Assembly (NCBI GenBank): GCA_017548065.1
Contig: JAFYNQ010000061.1
Coordinates: forward strand, 1 to 48,724
Reading direction: 5' to 3'
Length of the DNA stretch: 48,724 nt
DNA from: Oscillospiraceae bacterium
GTDB lineage: Bacteria > Bacillota > Clostridia > Oscillospirales > Oscillospiraceae
In this document: positions 7,615-16,037 of the stretch, one piece after another
How the letters are laid out: each line of letters opens with the position of its first letter
Position numbering within the stretch: the first letter of the stretch is position 1
Translations under genes and position numbers: made by a program
Notes under the pieces: generated by a model
What the model saw: the letters and a program-made list of their open reading frames with translations, nothing else
Told to the model about the DNA's origin: nothing
Database searches by the model: none

Positions 7615-9099
7615 TTAGCACACCTCTTCCGGGAACAATCTACGAATTTCCTGCAAAGATTCACGCACAAGTATTTCACCTGCCGCATGACCAAAGCTGC
7701 CGGAAGATACGTAAGCAGAATAATGACTTCCCTCTTCTGCCCGTTTTGTAGGCAGATAACCAAAATTACCGCAAGTAAGCTGCACCAAAAACGTCTGGGC
7801 TGCGCGGCTTCTTGCGCGAATCAGATTACCGTAATTCAAAAACAGCTCAAAAGGATTTGTGCAAAATACGATATCGCCCAGGCGAACCGTATGAACCTCA
7901 ATCTCAATCATATCCAGTTCCTGCTGCAGCTGATAACGATTGATCGTGCCGGTATGTACGTGAAGCTGGGCAGTGTCTTCGTAATTAACTACTGTCTTTC
8001 CTTTTAACTGCTCACATATAGCTGCGATGGCCTTATCCCGCTGCGCAAGTGTTACACGGCGCAAGGGCAGAGGCAGATTTTTTACACTATGAGAAAGCCG
8101 GGAATCCCAATGAATCTGATTTACATCTTCAAGAGCAAATATGATTTCCGTGCTGATACGTCTTGCCACACGTATACAACCGGCTAAATCAAACATAGAC
8201 GGGTCTGCATAACGGAAACGATTGGTTTCGTGACGAATATTGGGGTCATCCACAGGTGTTTCCGGTTCTACCCAACGAATCAGGTCACGGGGACACTGGT
8301 CGCCTGCCGGTGCGCAAAGACCAAGCACAAAAATATCCTCACCCAGCTTTTTACGCAAATTCTCTTTTACTTTTCCCCAATAATCGGAAGAAATCACGCT
8401 GCGATGTTCCAACACCTGCGCAGGACAAGCGACAGTTGCAACAATACCGGTAAGCTTTTCCTTTGCGTCATAAACAAACAGCAATTCAATACCGCTGTCA
8501 TTGCCGGATTCAAGTTCTGCAAAATTGGCAATACCGGTATCGCCCCACATTTTCGCACTGCCGTCATCATAAACTGCACGGCGGCAAAGACCAACAGCCG
8601 CTCTGCCAAAGCCGTTCGCATATCCGCCAACCGCTCTGTTATCCCAGGCTTCCATAACAGCAGCCGCAATCTGCTTTGCAATATAATTATGGGCAGTTTC
8701 TCCGGAGAAATTCACCGAATCAGAGCTGATAGCGTCATTATAGGAAAGTTCGGGAAGTAATTGCAACAAAGCATCTTTGAAACTCAAAGCTGTCTGGGAG
8801 TCACTTCTACGAGCGTAGTCAGGACCGGTGTGGGTGTGAATTGCAGAGAGAATCACTTTCTCCGCAGGAATATCATTTCTGTTGCGCAAGTATTTTCTGA
8901 CGGTTTCCAGCAGCGCTCTGCTGACACCTACCAGGTCGCAGGAGCAGAGAATCATTGCATCATATTCACCTTCTGCAACAAAAGCAGTAACTGTCAAAGG
9001 ACTCTCCACGGTACCTGACACACGTTCATAAAACTGTCCGGATAGGTTGACAATTGCGCCCTCCGGCAGAAGCATTTTTTCACTCCAGCCAAATTTCAT
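7615..9099 (-). CDS. Neutral/alkaline ceramidase-like protein with GDQC active-site variant (cytosolic)
   Basis: This 494-residue protein belongs to the neutral ceramidase-like superfamily (Ceramidase_alk type). AIHTHTGPDY carries metal-ligand candidates His88 and His90. The usual nucleophile motif GDVSPN is read here as GDQCPRD, with Cys269 where the family has Ser. The second metal His region is VACPAQVLEH, so the usual His appears replaced by Pro, with a nearby His. No signal peptide is present, so it works in the cytosol and a membrane ceramide is an unlikely substrate. A short N-acyl or amide-linked compound is possible (inference). The start ATG 9099 has AAAGGAG 8 nt upstream; the GTG at 9108 does not. 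It is first in an operon with the GH28-like gene. Confidence 0.75.
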   Translation of the reverse strand: MKFGWSEKMLLPEGAIVNLSGQFYERVSGTVESPLTVTAFVAEGEYDAMILCSCDLVGVSRALLETVRKYLRNRNDIPAEKVILSAIHTHTGPDYARRSDSQTALSFKDALLQLLPELSYNDAISSDSVNFSGETAHNYIAKQIAAAVMEAWDNRAVGGYANGFGRAAVGLCRRAVYDDGSAKMWGDTGIANFAELESGNDSGIELLFVYDAKEKLTGIVATVACPAQVLEHRSVISSDYWGKVKENLRKKLGEDIFVLGLCAPAGDQCPRDLIRWVEPETPVDDPNIRHETNRFRYADPSMFDLAGCIRVARRISTEIIFALEDVNQIHWDSRLSHSVKNLPLPLRRVTLAQRDKAIAAICEQLKGKTVVNYEDTAQLHVHTGTINRYQLQQELDMIEIEVHTVRLGDIVFCTNPFELFLNYGNLIRARSRAAQTFLVQLTCGNFGYLPTKRAEEGSHYSAYVSSGSFGHAAGEILVRESLQEIRRLFPEEVC

Positions 9100-9119
9100 G
9101 TTTACCACTCCTTTGGTAT

Positions 9120-9149
9120 ATTTTAAATCTTCCGAAAGTAAATTGTCAA
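9120..9149 (-). promoter_or_regulatory. Predicted promoter of the ceramidase-like/GH28-like operon
   Basis: Minus-strand TTGACA (9144-9149), 18-nt spacer, TAAAAT (9120-9125). It lies about 40 bp from the operator-like repeat at 9188-9205, so a LacI-type protein bound there could also affect this promoter. Confidence 0.6.
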
Positions 9150-9185
9150 CGTTATGAAGACCGAAAGTTTTTCGTTTTTATTCTA

Positions 9186-9214
9186 TTGATAACCAACGGG
9201 TTATCCGTTATAAT
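9186..9214 (+). promoter_or_regulatory. Predicted promoter of the LacI-family gene
   Basis: TTGATA (9186-9191), 17-nt spacer, perfect TATAAT (9209-9214), then GGAGG 7 nt before the ATG at 9242. The inverted repeat at 9188-9205 covers part of the -35 box and most of the spacer. Confidence 0.75.
9188..9205. promoter_or_regulatory. Candidate LacI-type operator inside the regulator promoter
   Basis: GATAACC and GGTTATC form perfect 7-bp arms around AACG, 18 bp in all, the size typical of LacI-family operators. Its position over the -35 box and spacer predicts autorepression, and it sits in the shared intergenic region with the ceramidase-like operon. Confidence 0.6.
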
Positions 9215-9241
9215 AAACCTACAAAAAACGGAGGTCATACC

Positions 9242-10213
9242 ATGACACTTTCACAAATTGCCAAAGAAGCGCATGTTTCTGTTTCCACCGCCTCCAAGGC
9301 CTTCTCCGGTAGCAACGAGGTAAATGAAGAAACAAGAGAACTTGTTTTTGAAATAGCAAAAAAGCATGGCTGCTTCAAAAAATTTTACAATATTAAATAT
9401 CCCAAGCTGGTAATTGCCATCATTGCCCCTGAATTTTCAAGTATGTATTACAGCCGCTACCTGTCTTTGTTGCAGAAAAATCTGCCAAACTGCGAGTTAT
9501 GTGTTTCTACCGGCAAATTTTCCGCAGAGTGCGAGGGGGATTTGATTGATTACTATTATAAACACGCCAGCGTGGATGGCATTATCCTCATCGACCCGGT
9601 ATCCAGCATTGATTTTTCAATAGAAATCCCTATTGTTGTACTTCACAACACACAGACAACGAAACACAAAGCTGTATCTGCCGCCGTATCTGCAAGCTTC
9701 CGGGAAGCAATGAACGAAGCTATGCGTTATTTAAAAAGCAGAGATATAACAGATATTGGATTTATCGGTGAAGACAATACCAAAAGCAAAGAGTGCCTCT
9801 TCCGGGAAACTATGAATGAGATTGGAATACCCATTAACGAAAGCCTTGTTAAGCGTACTGCTGAACGATTTGAAAACGGTGGTTACCAGGCGATGGACGC
9901 ATTTTTACACGAAAATACAATTCCCAGGGCGATTATTTGCGCCTATGACTATATGGCCATCGGCGCTATGAAATACCTGACAGATCACGGTTACAAAATT
10001 CCCCAGGACGTTGCAATTCTCGGCATGGATGATTTGCCACTGGCACCCTATTTAAATCCACCTCTGGCTTCTATATCCTCATCACCGGAAATACGCTGCC
10101 AATTAACAGCTGAAGCCATGCTTAAAATCATCAACAACGAAGAGACGCAAAGCAGCATTGTGGTCCCTGCTGAATTTCATAACCGAGAGTCATTTTATAT
10201 CCATAACGCATAA
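9242..10213 (+). CDS. LacI-family transcriptional regulator
   Basis: The 323-residue protein starts with the LacI-type helix-turn-helix and hinge (LSQIAKEAHVSVSTASKAFS, residues 3-22, then NEETRELVFEIAKKHG). A periplasmic-binding-protein-like effector domain follows, with DGIILIDP, FIGEDN, AIICAYDYMAIGAMKYL and ILGMDDLPLAPYLNPPL, which are normal family segments. It is of full length. It is divergent from the ceramidase-like/GH28-like operon and most likely controls it in response to a sugar-like ligand, and itself through the repeat at 9188-9205. The start is set by GGAGG 7 nt upstream and by the promoter. Confidence 0.93.
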   Translation: MTLSQIAKEAHVSVSTASKAFSGSNEVNEETRELVFEIAKKHGCFKKFYNIKYPKLVIAIIAPEFSSMYYSRYLSLLQKNLPNCELCVSTGKFSAECEGDLIDYYYKHASVDGIILIDPVSSIDFSIEIPIVVLHNTQTTKHKAVSAAVSASFREAMNEAMRYLKSRDITDIGFIGEDNTKSKECLFRETMNEIGIPINESLVKRTAERFENGGYQAMDAFLHENTIPRAIICAYDYMAIGAMKYLTDHGYKIPQDVAILGMDDLPLAPYLNPPLASISSSPEIRCQLTAEAMLKIINNEETQSSIVVPAEFHNRESFYIHNA

Positions 10214-10240
10214 AAAGGAAGGCTTAACGCCTTCCTTTTT
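10212..10240. terminator. Bidirectional terminator between lacI-type and M14 genes
   Basis: AAAAAGGAAGGC (10212-10223), TTAAC loop and GCCTTCCTTTTT form a 12-bp stem with A and T runs at both sides. It separates two convergent genes. Confidence 0.88.
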
Positions 10241-10248
10241 GCATTCTA

Positions 10249-12126
10249 TCAGATTTTACCATCCACAAGATTGTGGCAATACCGATACAGCGGCAGATAA
10301 CCGTCTGCATCCACAGCCATATACCCCATATAATACAGAGTGGTTTTTCTGTTTGCCTTCTTACTGTAATCCGGCTCCATGATCATGCTCAAAATAGTTG
10401 ACGGCACGTTATTGGGAAATACATAGGCGCCATCTTCAAAGGTGACCAACTTATCACCCGTCAGCACAACCTCATCTTCAATGATCATGTATTGCTGTAA
10501 AGAAACCTTGCTGCCTTGTTCTAATTCATAGAAGCTTGCAGCGTGGCATTCTGCCAACCCCAGAATTTCATTTTCATGCACAAGTCCCTTGGGGATTACA
10601 TAAGCCGTGGGACGGGATCGCGCACGAACTGCCACAGGCTGCTCATTATAGACAACATCACAAATCTCCGCAGGCTCGCCGGTGAGAACGTTGATAAACG
10701 TCATAGGAAGGTTGCCCGTTGGTGCATTCCCATGCTCCACAACCATAAGATCTGCCTCATCATACACACCGCCCTTTTCAGCCATAAATTTACGGCTGCC
10801 GTGAACTAAAGTCATGATTTCATCACTATGCTCTGCTGCATATGTCATAACGGTAGATGCCAAAACATACTGTGCCATAACACGTCTCGCCATACAATGA
10901 TTACCCAGAGTTGTACCGCCAGGAGTCTCCACAAGAAAAGACAAGCTGTTTCTTGTACCATAGTAGCTACTGCCTGCAGCGCCACCTGCAGCAGAAGCAA
11001 GATCGGCATAGAAACCGCAACGCAAACCGAGTCTGTTACCACGTTCAATGGTAAGAAGGGCAATATCCATAGCCTTTTCTGTCATTGCCGCAGGATGATT
11101 CAGCGAGCCGGCTCCTACCTGCAATTCCATGTCTGTACAACGGGACGTCCCGGTGGTCAAAATATCTGTTTTCTTCTCGTGTCCATCAATACACAGCTCG
11201 GGCACAAACAAATTATAGGCACTGTTTACCATACGGATTTCCCGATTGTGCATGTACAGATAGTCTCTGTTCATATCTTCACCGGTAGCCGGCGCCTGAC
11301 GGATGATTTCATAAGCGCCATCCAAATTGATTCTTGGAATAATATATACATCAATATCATCCAAAAGTGCTTGCATCTCATTGGCCAGCGACAGCATCAT
11401 TGCCAGTGCGCCCTCTGAAGAGGCAGGTTCGTTGGCATGAACCTGCGCCATATACTGAACCGTGGGCTTTCCATTACTGCGAATGCGCTCCGCAACCTGC
11501 TCAAGTGAGAGCCCATCCATATTTTCCCTGGTAAACAACACCAACGGCATACGATAACCGTATTTGGGAGATTCGCCAAGTGTAAAGACATACATATGAC
11601 TGCAGTCTTTATGAAGCTTCTCTATAAAGTCATAAATCTCCTCATTGGTGGTCTGCTGATGATGACCGGGAACACCCTTGGCTCTGCCAAACTGTGGTGT
11701 GCGGAACAAATGCGCATATTCCTGACCCCAGGCATCCTCATGAGAAACCAGGCATTTCTCTATAAATTCCTGGGTGTTAAGCATGACATAACCACTTTCG
11801 TAGCCATTCCCGGCCATCGGACTCAATTCCGCGTCAATACGAATACCGGCATCTGCTTTGTCACGGGTATAATTCACGATTTGACAAACCGCAGTATAAC
11901 CATCCATAGACACAGCGTAATGATAAACACCCAAGGGAAGGTTAAAATAACAGTAGCGAGCTGTGTCTTCACGCTCTGTGACACTGTCAGGCTTCAGGGC
12001 ATTCTCGTGATTTATCACACCGAAATACTTTCTTGCAGAAGGCACGTTGGCATATAAACCGCACAGTGCGCCTTTCGGTGCGGTGATCTCAATACAATTC
12101 GGGCAGGTTGCTTCCTCAAATTTCAT
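10249..12126 (-). CDS. M14-family zinc carboxypeptidase-like protein (cytosolic)
   Basis: The 625-residue protein lacks a signal peptide. Residues 1-130 form an N-terminal beta-rich domain (YCYFNLPLGVYHYAVSMDGY). The M14 domain follows: zinc ligands His230 and Glu233 in VHANEPAS, third ligand His316 in CIDGHEKK, catalytic Glu400 in FLVETPGG, and RINLDGA...DMNRDY as the substrate-binding Asn/Arg region. The last about 200 residues resemble the same region of the giant M14 protein at 26368-30990 (VRARSRPTAYVIPKGL; LxxxxMEPD). It lies 13 nt after the ceramidase-like gene at 12140 and is surely co-transcribed with it. It probably hydrolyses an amide or peptide bond in a small imported substrate; the exact substrate is unknown. 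Confidence 0.85.
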   Translation of the reverse strand: MKFEEATCPNCIEITAPKGALCGLYANVPSARKYFGVINHENALKPDSVTEREDTARYCYFNLPLGVYHYAVSMDGYTAVCQIVNYTRDKADAGIRIDAELSPMAGNGYESGYVMLNTQEFIEKCLVSHEDAWGQEYAHLFRTPQFGRAKGVPGHHQQTTNEEIYDFIEKLHKDCSHMYVFTLGESPKYGYRMPLVLFTRENMDGLSLEQVAERIRSNGKPTVQYMAQVHANEPASSEGALAMMLSLANEMQALLDDIDVYIIPRINLDGAYEIIRQAPATGEDMNRDYLYMHNREIRMVNSAYNLFVPELCIDGHEKKTDILTTGTSRCTDMELQVGAGSLNHPAAMTEKAMDIALLTIERGNRLGLRCGFYADLASAAGGAAGSSYYGTRNSLSFLVETPGGTTLGNHCMARRVMAQYVLASTVMTYAAEHSDEIMTLVHGSRKFMAEKGGVYDEADLMVVEHGNAPTGNLPMTFINVLTGEPAEICDVVYNEQPVAVRARSRPTAYVIPKGLVHENEILGLAECHAASFYELEQGSKVSLQQYMIIEDEVVLTGDKLVTFEDGAYVFPNNVPSTILSMIMEPDYSKKANRKTTLYYMGYMAVDADGYLPLYRYCHNLVDGKI

Positions 12127-12139
12127 GCTAACACCTTCG

Positions 12140-13468
12140 TTACTGGTTTTTCATATCCTTGAGAAGGCTAATATACTCATCCACAAGCTTTTCTGCCGTA
12201 CCCCATTCAAACTTGGTGATCTGTGCCTCGTAGCAACGGATCTTACAGCCGTATTCGCTGGGCAAATAGCCGTCATGGTTATGGGAGCAGCTGACAACAA
12301 AAGTCATATCGTAAGGAGAACCCTCCTTGATCGCCTTGCCGCTGCCACCGAACATTTCATAAGGTGCAAATATAATGCTGATATCGCCGATAGCAATGGC
12401 GCGCAGCTCCATAGTGCGGTCAATTGCAAACCGCATACGATTCAAAATAGCTGTAACCTCATAAACACTGTGGAAACCACGCTCCTTTGCAGCAGCCTTA
12501 CCCTCGGGCGTACCTCTTCCACCGACTTGTTGCCAAATTTTCTCAATCGCCAGAACCTCATCAGCCTTGTCCATATCTGCTTTGTTGGACTTGCCAAAAT
12601 AGGTTTTCTGAGAGAAACGAAGTTCATTGTTCTTCACTTCTGTCATATTCTTCATGCACTCAACAGCAATACGACCCAGTTCAGCGCCAAAGATCTTATA
12701 GTCCTTATTGAAGCTTTCGCCCTCAATGCGGCTGCTGGGAACCTGATCGCCACCGGCACCGATAAAGTAAGCAACAAGTACCCCCGTCTTCTCTTCAATG
12801 TAGTCACGGGTCGGTCCGGGGAAGTCAGCAGAAAGAAGCTTGCTGGACTGATTCATGGTGGCGTGGCAAGGGAAACTCATAAGAACAATATCCTTCTTGC
12901 CTTCCGCAGGACGTGCAAACTTGATCAGCTGCATCTGCCGATCTGCATCAACAGCATGACCGAGGGGGGTGCTGGATTTAAAAGAACCATAATTTGCACC
13001 GGCATAAGTACCGTTTGCCATCTTATAGTGGCGAACCCAGTTCATGCCGTCAGCAATAATGCTGCCGTGGTAAACATTGGCAGGAGAAAGATCAATCAGC
13101 GCCTCTTTTGCACCTTCAATAGCCCAGGCTGTAAAATCCTCTGTATAGCGTGCAATACCCTGTCCGGAGATATAACGAAGGCTCACAGAAGAATGAGAAT
13201 GGGTAGAATTGAGAATGATACGATCCTCCGGCAAACCAACCGCCTGACTGATGGCAGTAGTCACCGGTGCTGCAAACTCTTCGTATGTACCCACAAAGTC
13301 CATCGTAGCAAACAAAATCGTCTCTTCACCCTGGCGAAGGGCGATGTATGTGATATAAATGGGATCAAGCGCACCCTCGGAAATACGGGTAGCCGCACCA
13401 CCAGCCATCGCAACGGGATAATCCGGTGTAATATTTACCCGACTGTAACCAACCTGTAATTCTTTCAT
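12140..13468 (-). CDS. Neutral ceramidase-like protein lacking the Ser nucleophile (cytosolic)
   Basis: The 442-residue protein has the ceramidase-like N-domain: VGYSRVNITPDYPVAMAGG, metal ligands His90 and His92 in NSTHSHSS, and His202 in FPCHATMN. The family motif GDVSPN reads GDQVPSS, so the position of the known Ser nucleophile holds Val243. Metal binding looks kept, but the chemistry must differ from true ceramidase. There is no signal peptide, so the site of action is the cytosol. The start has AAGGAG about 10 nt upstream. It is the first gene of an operon with the M14 protein 13 nt downstream, and is divergent from an AraC regulator. A similar pair in the same order recurs at 34890-26368. 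Confidence 0.75.
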   Translation of the reverse strand: MKELQVGYSRVNITPDYPVAMAGGAATRISEGALDPIYITYIALRQGEETILFATMDFVGTYEEFAAPVTTAISQAVGLPEDRIILNSTHSHSSVSLRYISGQGIARYTEDFTAWAIEGAKEALIDLSPANVYHGSIIADGMNWVRHYKMANGTYAGANYGSFKSSTPLGHAVDADRQMQLIKFARPAEGKKDIVLMSFPCHATMNQSSKLLSADFPGPTRDYIEEKTGVLVAYFIGAGGDQVPSSRIEGESFNKDYKIFGAELGRIAVECMKNMTEVKNNELRFSQKTYFGKSNKADMDKADEVLAIEKIWQQVGGRGTPEGKAAAKERGFHSVYEVTAILNRMRFAIDRTMELRAIAIGDISIIFAPYEMFGGSGKAIKEGSPYDMTFVVSCSHNHDGYLPSEYGCKIRCYEAQITKFEWGTAEKLVDEYISLLKDMKNQ

Positions 13469-13502
13469 AACATCACAGCTCCTTACCGTTTAAAATAATA
13501 CC

Positions 13503-13531
13503 ATTATATACGATAAAGAAGGATTTGTATA
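13503..13531 (-). promoter_or_regulatory. Predicted promoter of the ceramidase-like/M14 operon
   Basis: Minus-strand TATACA, 17-nt spacer, TATAAT (13503-13508), about 35 nt before the start at 13468. It shares a 138-bp intergenic region with the divergent AraC-type gene. The weak -35 box would fit activation by that regulator (inference). Confidence 0.55.
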
Positions 13532-13555
13532 TAAAAATTTCAACAAACTACCATG

Positions 13556-13584
13556 TTGCTTTTACAAATTCCTTATGCTATGCT
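13556..13584 (+). promoter_or_regulatory. Possible promoter of the first AraC-type gene
   Basis: TTGCTT, 17-nt spacer, TATGCT; each box matches consensus at about 4 of 6 positions. It is followed by AGGAGG and ATG 13607. Confidence 0.4.
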
Positions 13585-13606
13585 TAAGAAAACAGGAGGT
13601 GATCCA

Positions 13607-14464
13607 ATGAGCTTCCAGCTGCGAGACCGTACATATTATCTTACATGCAATGCAGGTGTCAGCCACAACACACAAATGCATGCCTGCAAGGAGCATTTGC
13701 ATGACTTTATTGAATTTGTTTATATCGCAAAAGGCAAGTGTGTGCATACTGTTGACGGCAATGTATACCCCCTCAAAAAGGGTGATATGCTGATCATTAA
13801 TTACGGTCAAACCCACAGCATCATCGGCGGAACCGGAGAATATATAAACATTTTCCTGAAGCCGGAGTACCTGAACGAGAACATTGATAACCAGTGTAAT
13901 GTATTCGCCATATTGGATCTTGCTGAATTCTCCGAATTTAAAAACTCATTGGCAGAGATCAAAAACGTTGTTTCCTTCTCCGAAGCAGAACGTACAACCG
14001 TTGAAAATATCATAATGAACCTGGAAACAGAATTACACAATAAGCCCCGGGGCTATGACCTGACAACCCGTTCATGGTACAACCTGCTACTTGTGATGGT
14101 GTTTCGGAAAATGTCACAACTGATTACAGAACGCTTCAGCGGTATATCCGAGGAGCTTCTAATATTTATAAAATCTCATTGCCATGAAAAGCTGGAAATG
14201 GGTTCACTGGCAAAGAATTGCCACTACAATCCAGCTTATTTCAGCCGATGCTTTCATGCGTATACCGGCATCAGCTTTACGGACTACCTAAAGAAAGTTC
14301 GTCTTGAACGAGCCGCACAGCTGCTTACAGACACCACACTTTCCGTGCAGGATGTATGTTATGCGGTCGGCTATTCGGATAAAACAAAGTTCTTCCGTCA
14401 TTTCAAAACCCTGTACGGACAAACGCCCTTGCACTACCGCAAAAAGGATACAGCGCAAAAGTAA
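13607..14464 (+). CDS. AraC-family transcriptional regulator with cupin sensor domain
   Basis: The 285-residue protein has an N-terminal cupin-type sensing domain (HLHDFIEFVYIAKGKC, YPLKKGDMLIINYGQTH) and a C-terminal double helix-turn-helix (MGSLAKNCHYNPAYFSRCF..., LSVQDVCYAVGYSDKTKFFRHF). An earlier in-frame ATG exists at 13553, but the ATG at 13607 has AGGAGG 7 nt upstream and follows the predicted promoter, so it is used. It is divergent from the ceramidase-like/M14 operon and 84 nt upstream of the ADP-ribosylglycohydrolase-family gene; either could be its target. Cupin AraC proteins of this type usually activate sugar-utilisation genes. Confidence 0.9.
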   Translation: MSFQLRDRTYYLTCNAGVSHNTQMHACKEHLHDFIEFVYIAKGKCVHTVDGNVYPLKKGDMLIINYGQTHSIIGGTGEYINIFLKPEYLNENIDNQCNVFAILDLAEFSEFKNSLAEIKNVVSFSEAERTTVENIIMNLETELHNKPRGYDLTTRSWYNLLLVMVFRKMSQLITERFSGISEELLIFIKSHCHEKLEMGSLAKNCHYNPAYFSRCFHAYTGISFTDYLKKVRLERAAQLLTDTTLSVQDVCYAVGYSDKTKFFRHFKTLYGQTPLHYRKKDTAQK

Positions 14465-14474
14465 ATATCAAATA
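14461..14474. other. 14-base word shared with the promoter region at 18157-18170
   Basis: GTAAATATCAAATA occurs here, overlapping the stop codon of the AraC gene and preceding the ADP-ribosylglycohydrolase-family gene, and again at 18157-18170 over the promoter of the Gfo/Idh operon. It could be a common regulator half-site, but chance in AT-rich sequence cannot be excluded. Confidence 0.25.
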
Positions 14475-14548
14475 CTTTTTATAGGCATAAACATATCTTT
14501 ATTTTATAGCCATACTCTTGTAAACTGATGATACAGGAGGTGCGCAAT

Positions 14549-15994
14549 ATGCATATTGAATTGAACCGCAAAATGATACTTGATAAGATCCACGGCTGCT
14601 GGCTGGGTAAAAACATCGGCGGCACCATTGGTGGACCTTTTGAAGGTAACAGACGTCTTTTGGATATCCAGGGATTCACCACCGAAAAAGGCGAACCGCT
14701 TCCCAATGACGACCTGGATCTTCAACTTGTTTGGTTATTGGCGCTGGAGGCTGTCGGCGCAAAGAAACTCACTGCTAACGAGCTTTCCGATTACTGGTTA
14801 TCTTATATCGCACCCCATTGGAACGAATACGGCGTCGCAAAGAGCAACCTGGCCATGGGCTTTCTACCCCCACTGTCCGGTGAATTGCATAATGAAAAGT
14901 GGAAAACATCAAACGGTGCCTGGATCCGCAGCGAACTGTGGGCTTGCCTGACTCCGGGCTTCCCCAACATTGCAGTCAAATATGCCATCATGGATGCTTC
15001 CATTGACCACGGTCTTTCTGAAGGCACACATGCAGAGGTATTTACCGCCGTACTTGAAAGCCTCGCCTTCTTTGAGAGTAATATCCGTACGCTCATTGAA
15101 ACTGCGCTGACCTACATTCCCGATACTTCCATGATCACAAGCACAGTCCGTCTGGTGCTGGACTGCTATGATAAGCAGATTCCCTGGCAGGAAACACGGG
15201 ATCGCATCGTGGAGAATGTAAAATCAGTTGGCTGGTTCCAGGCTGCCGGTAATATCGGCTTTACCGTTCTGGGTCTTATGTACGGCGAAGGAGACATGCT
15301 GAAAAGCCTTTGCTATGCTGTAAACTGCGGTGACGATACTGACTGCACAGCCGGTACAGTTGGTGCCGTTATGGGCATTATCATGGGCGCCGAAGGCATC
15401 CCCCAGGAACTGAAGGAATATGTGGGTGACCGCATTGTGACCATCAGCATCAACGGTTCTTACCATCTTTTCACCCCCAAGACCTGCACTGAGCTGACAA
15501 GCCGTGTAATGAAGTTAATTCCCGAAGTGTTTGTTGCTCATGGGGTTACCATGGATTGGACAGGTGAAAATATAATTGACACCGAGCAAAGAGATAAGAT
15601 CCTTGCAGGTTATGCGCATACAGTATTCGCTAGAAGTCCCCTGTCCTTTGAAGTCCCTGGCTCACTGCATACACAGGCAATCGTGGAATATAAACGTGAT
15701 CCCATTGTGAAGCCCGGCGAGGATTTCTCCCTTACCATTACTCTGCAAAACCTGCGGAGAGATTCCCGATACTATTCCGTCCTCCCCTATTTACCGGCAG
15801 GTTGGACAGCTGATTATGACAGAACCGCCCACTCCACCTATATGCAGCGTCCGCATGGTGAAACCGGCATCACAAAGATAGAGATGACAATCCGCGTTGG
15901 TGAAAAGATTGAACCCATCAACCAATTCCCTGTTATCATTCAGGTTTCCCAGCATGGCATACCTATCACTGTTCCAATCGTGTTACTTGGATAA
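14549..15994 (+). CDS. ADP-ribosylglycohydrolase-family protein with C-terminal beta domain
   Basis: The 481-residue protein has an N-terminal ARH-type helical domain: KIHGCWLGKNIGG, NDDLDLQ (residues 53-59) and CGDDTDCTAGTVGAVMG, with Asp262, Asp263 and Asp265 as magnesium ligands. Residues about 370-481 form an extra beta-rich domain (VKPGEDFSLTITLQNL, ETGITKIEMTIRVG) that looks like a carbohydrate-enzyme accessory domain. Start ATG 14549 is preferred over 14528 because AGGAGG lies 8 nt upstream. No signal peptide is visible. Classical members remove ADP-ribose from proteins or nitrogenase reductase. In this sugar-metabolic setting with the extra domain, an N- or O-glycoside of another sugar is an equally good guess. 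Confidence 0.85.
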   Translation: MHIELNRKMILDKIHGCWLGKNIGGTIGGPFEGNRRLLDIQGFTTEKGEPLPNDDLDLQLVWLLALEAVGAKKLTANELSDYWLSYIAPHWNEYGVAKSNLAMGFLPPLSGELHNEKWKTSNGAWIRSELWACLTPGFPNIAVKYAIMDASIDHGLSEGTHAEVFTAVLESLAFFESNIRTLIETALTYIPDTSMITSTVRLVLDCYDKQIPWQETRDRIVENVKSVGWFQAAGNIGFTVLGLMYGEGDMLKSLCYAVNCGDDTDCTAGTVGAVMGIIMGAEGIPQELKEYVGDRIVTISINGSYHLFTPKTCTELTSRVMKLIPEVFVAHGVTMDWTGENIIDTEQRDKILAGYAHTVFARSPLSFEVPGSLHTQAIVEYKRDPIVKPGEDFSLTITLQNLRRDSRYYSVLPYLPAGWTADYDRTAHSTYMQRPHGETGITKIEMTIRVGEKIEPINQFPVIIQVSQHGIPITVPIVLLG

Positions 15995-15999
15995 AACAT

Positions 16000-16030
16000 C
16001 CCCCTGCAAAAGTCACGCTTTTGCAGGGGG
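16000..16030. terminator. Bidirectional terminator between convergent genes
   Basis: Perfect 13-bp stem CCCCCTGCAAAAG (16000-16012) with its complement at 16018-16030 and 5-nt loop, followed by TAACATTTTAA; it lies between stops at 15994 and 16038. Confidence 0.88.
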
Positions 16031-16037
16031 TAACATT

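Noticed and set aside
14549-15994. A nitrogenase-regulating DraG or macrodomain system
   Set aside because: No nitrogenase, DraT or ADP-ribosyltransferase gene is near, and the extra C-terminal domain is not part of DraG.
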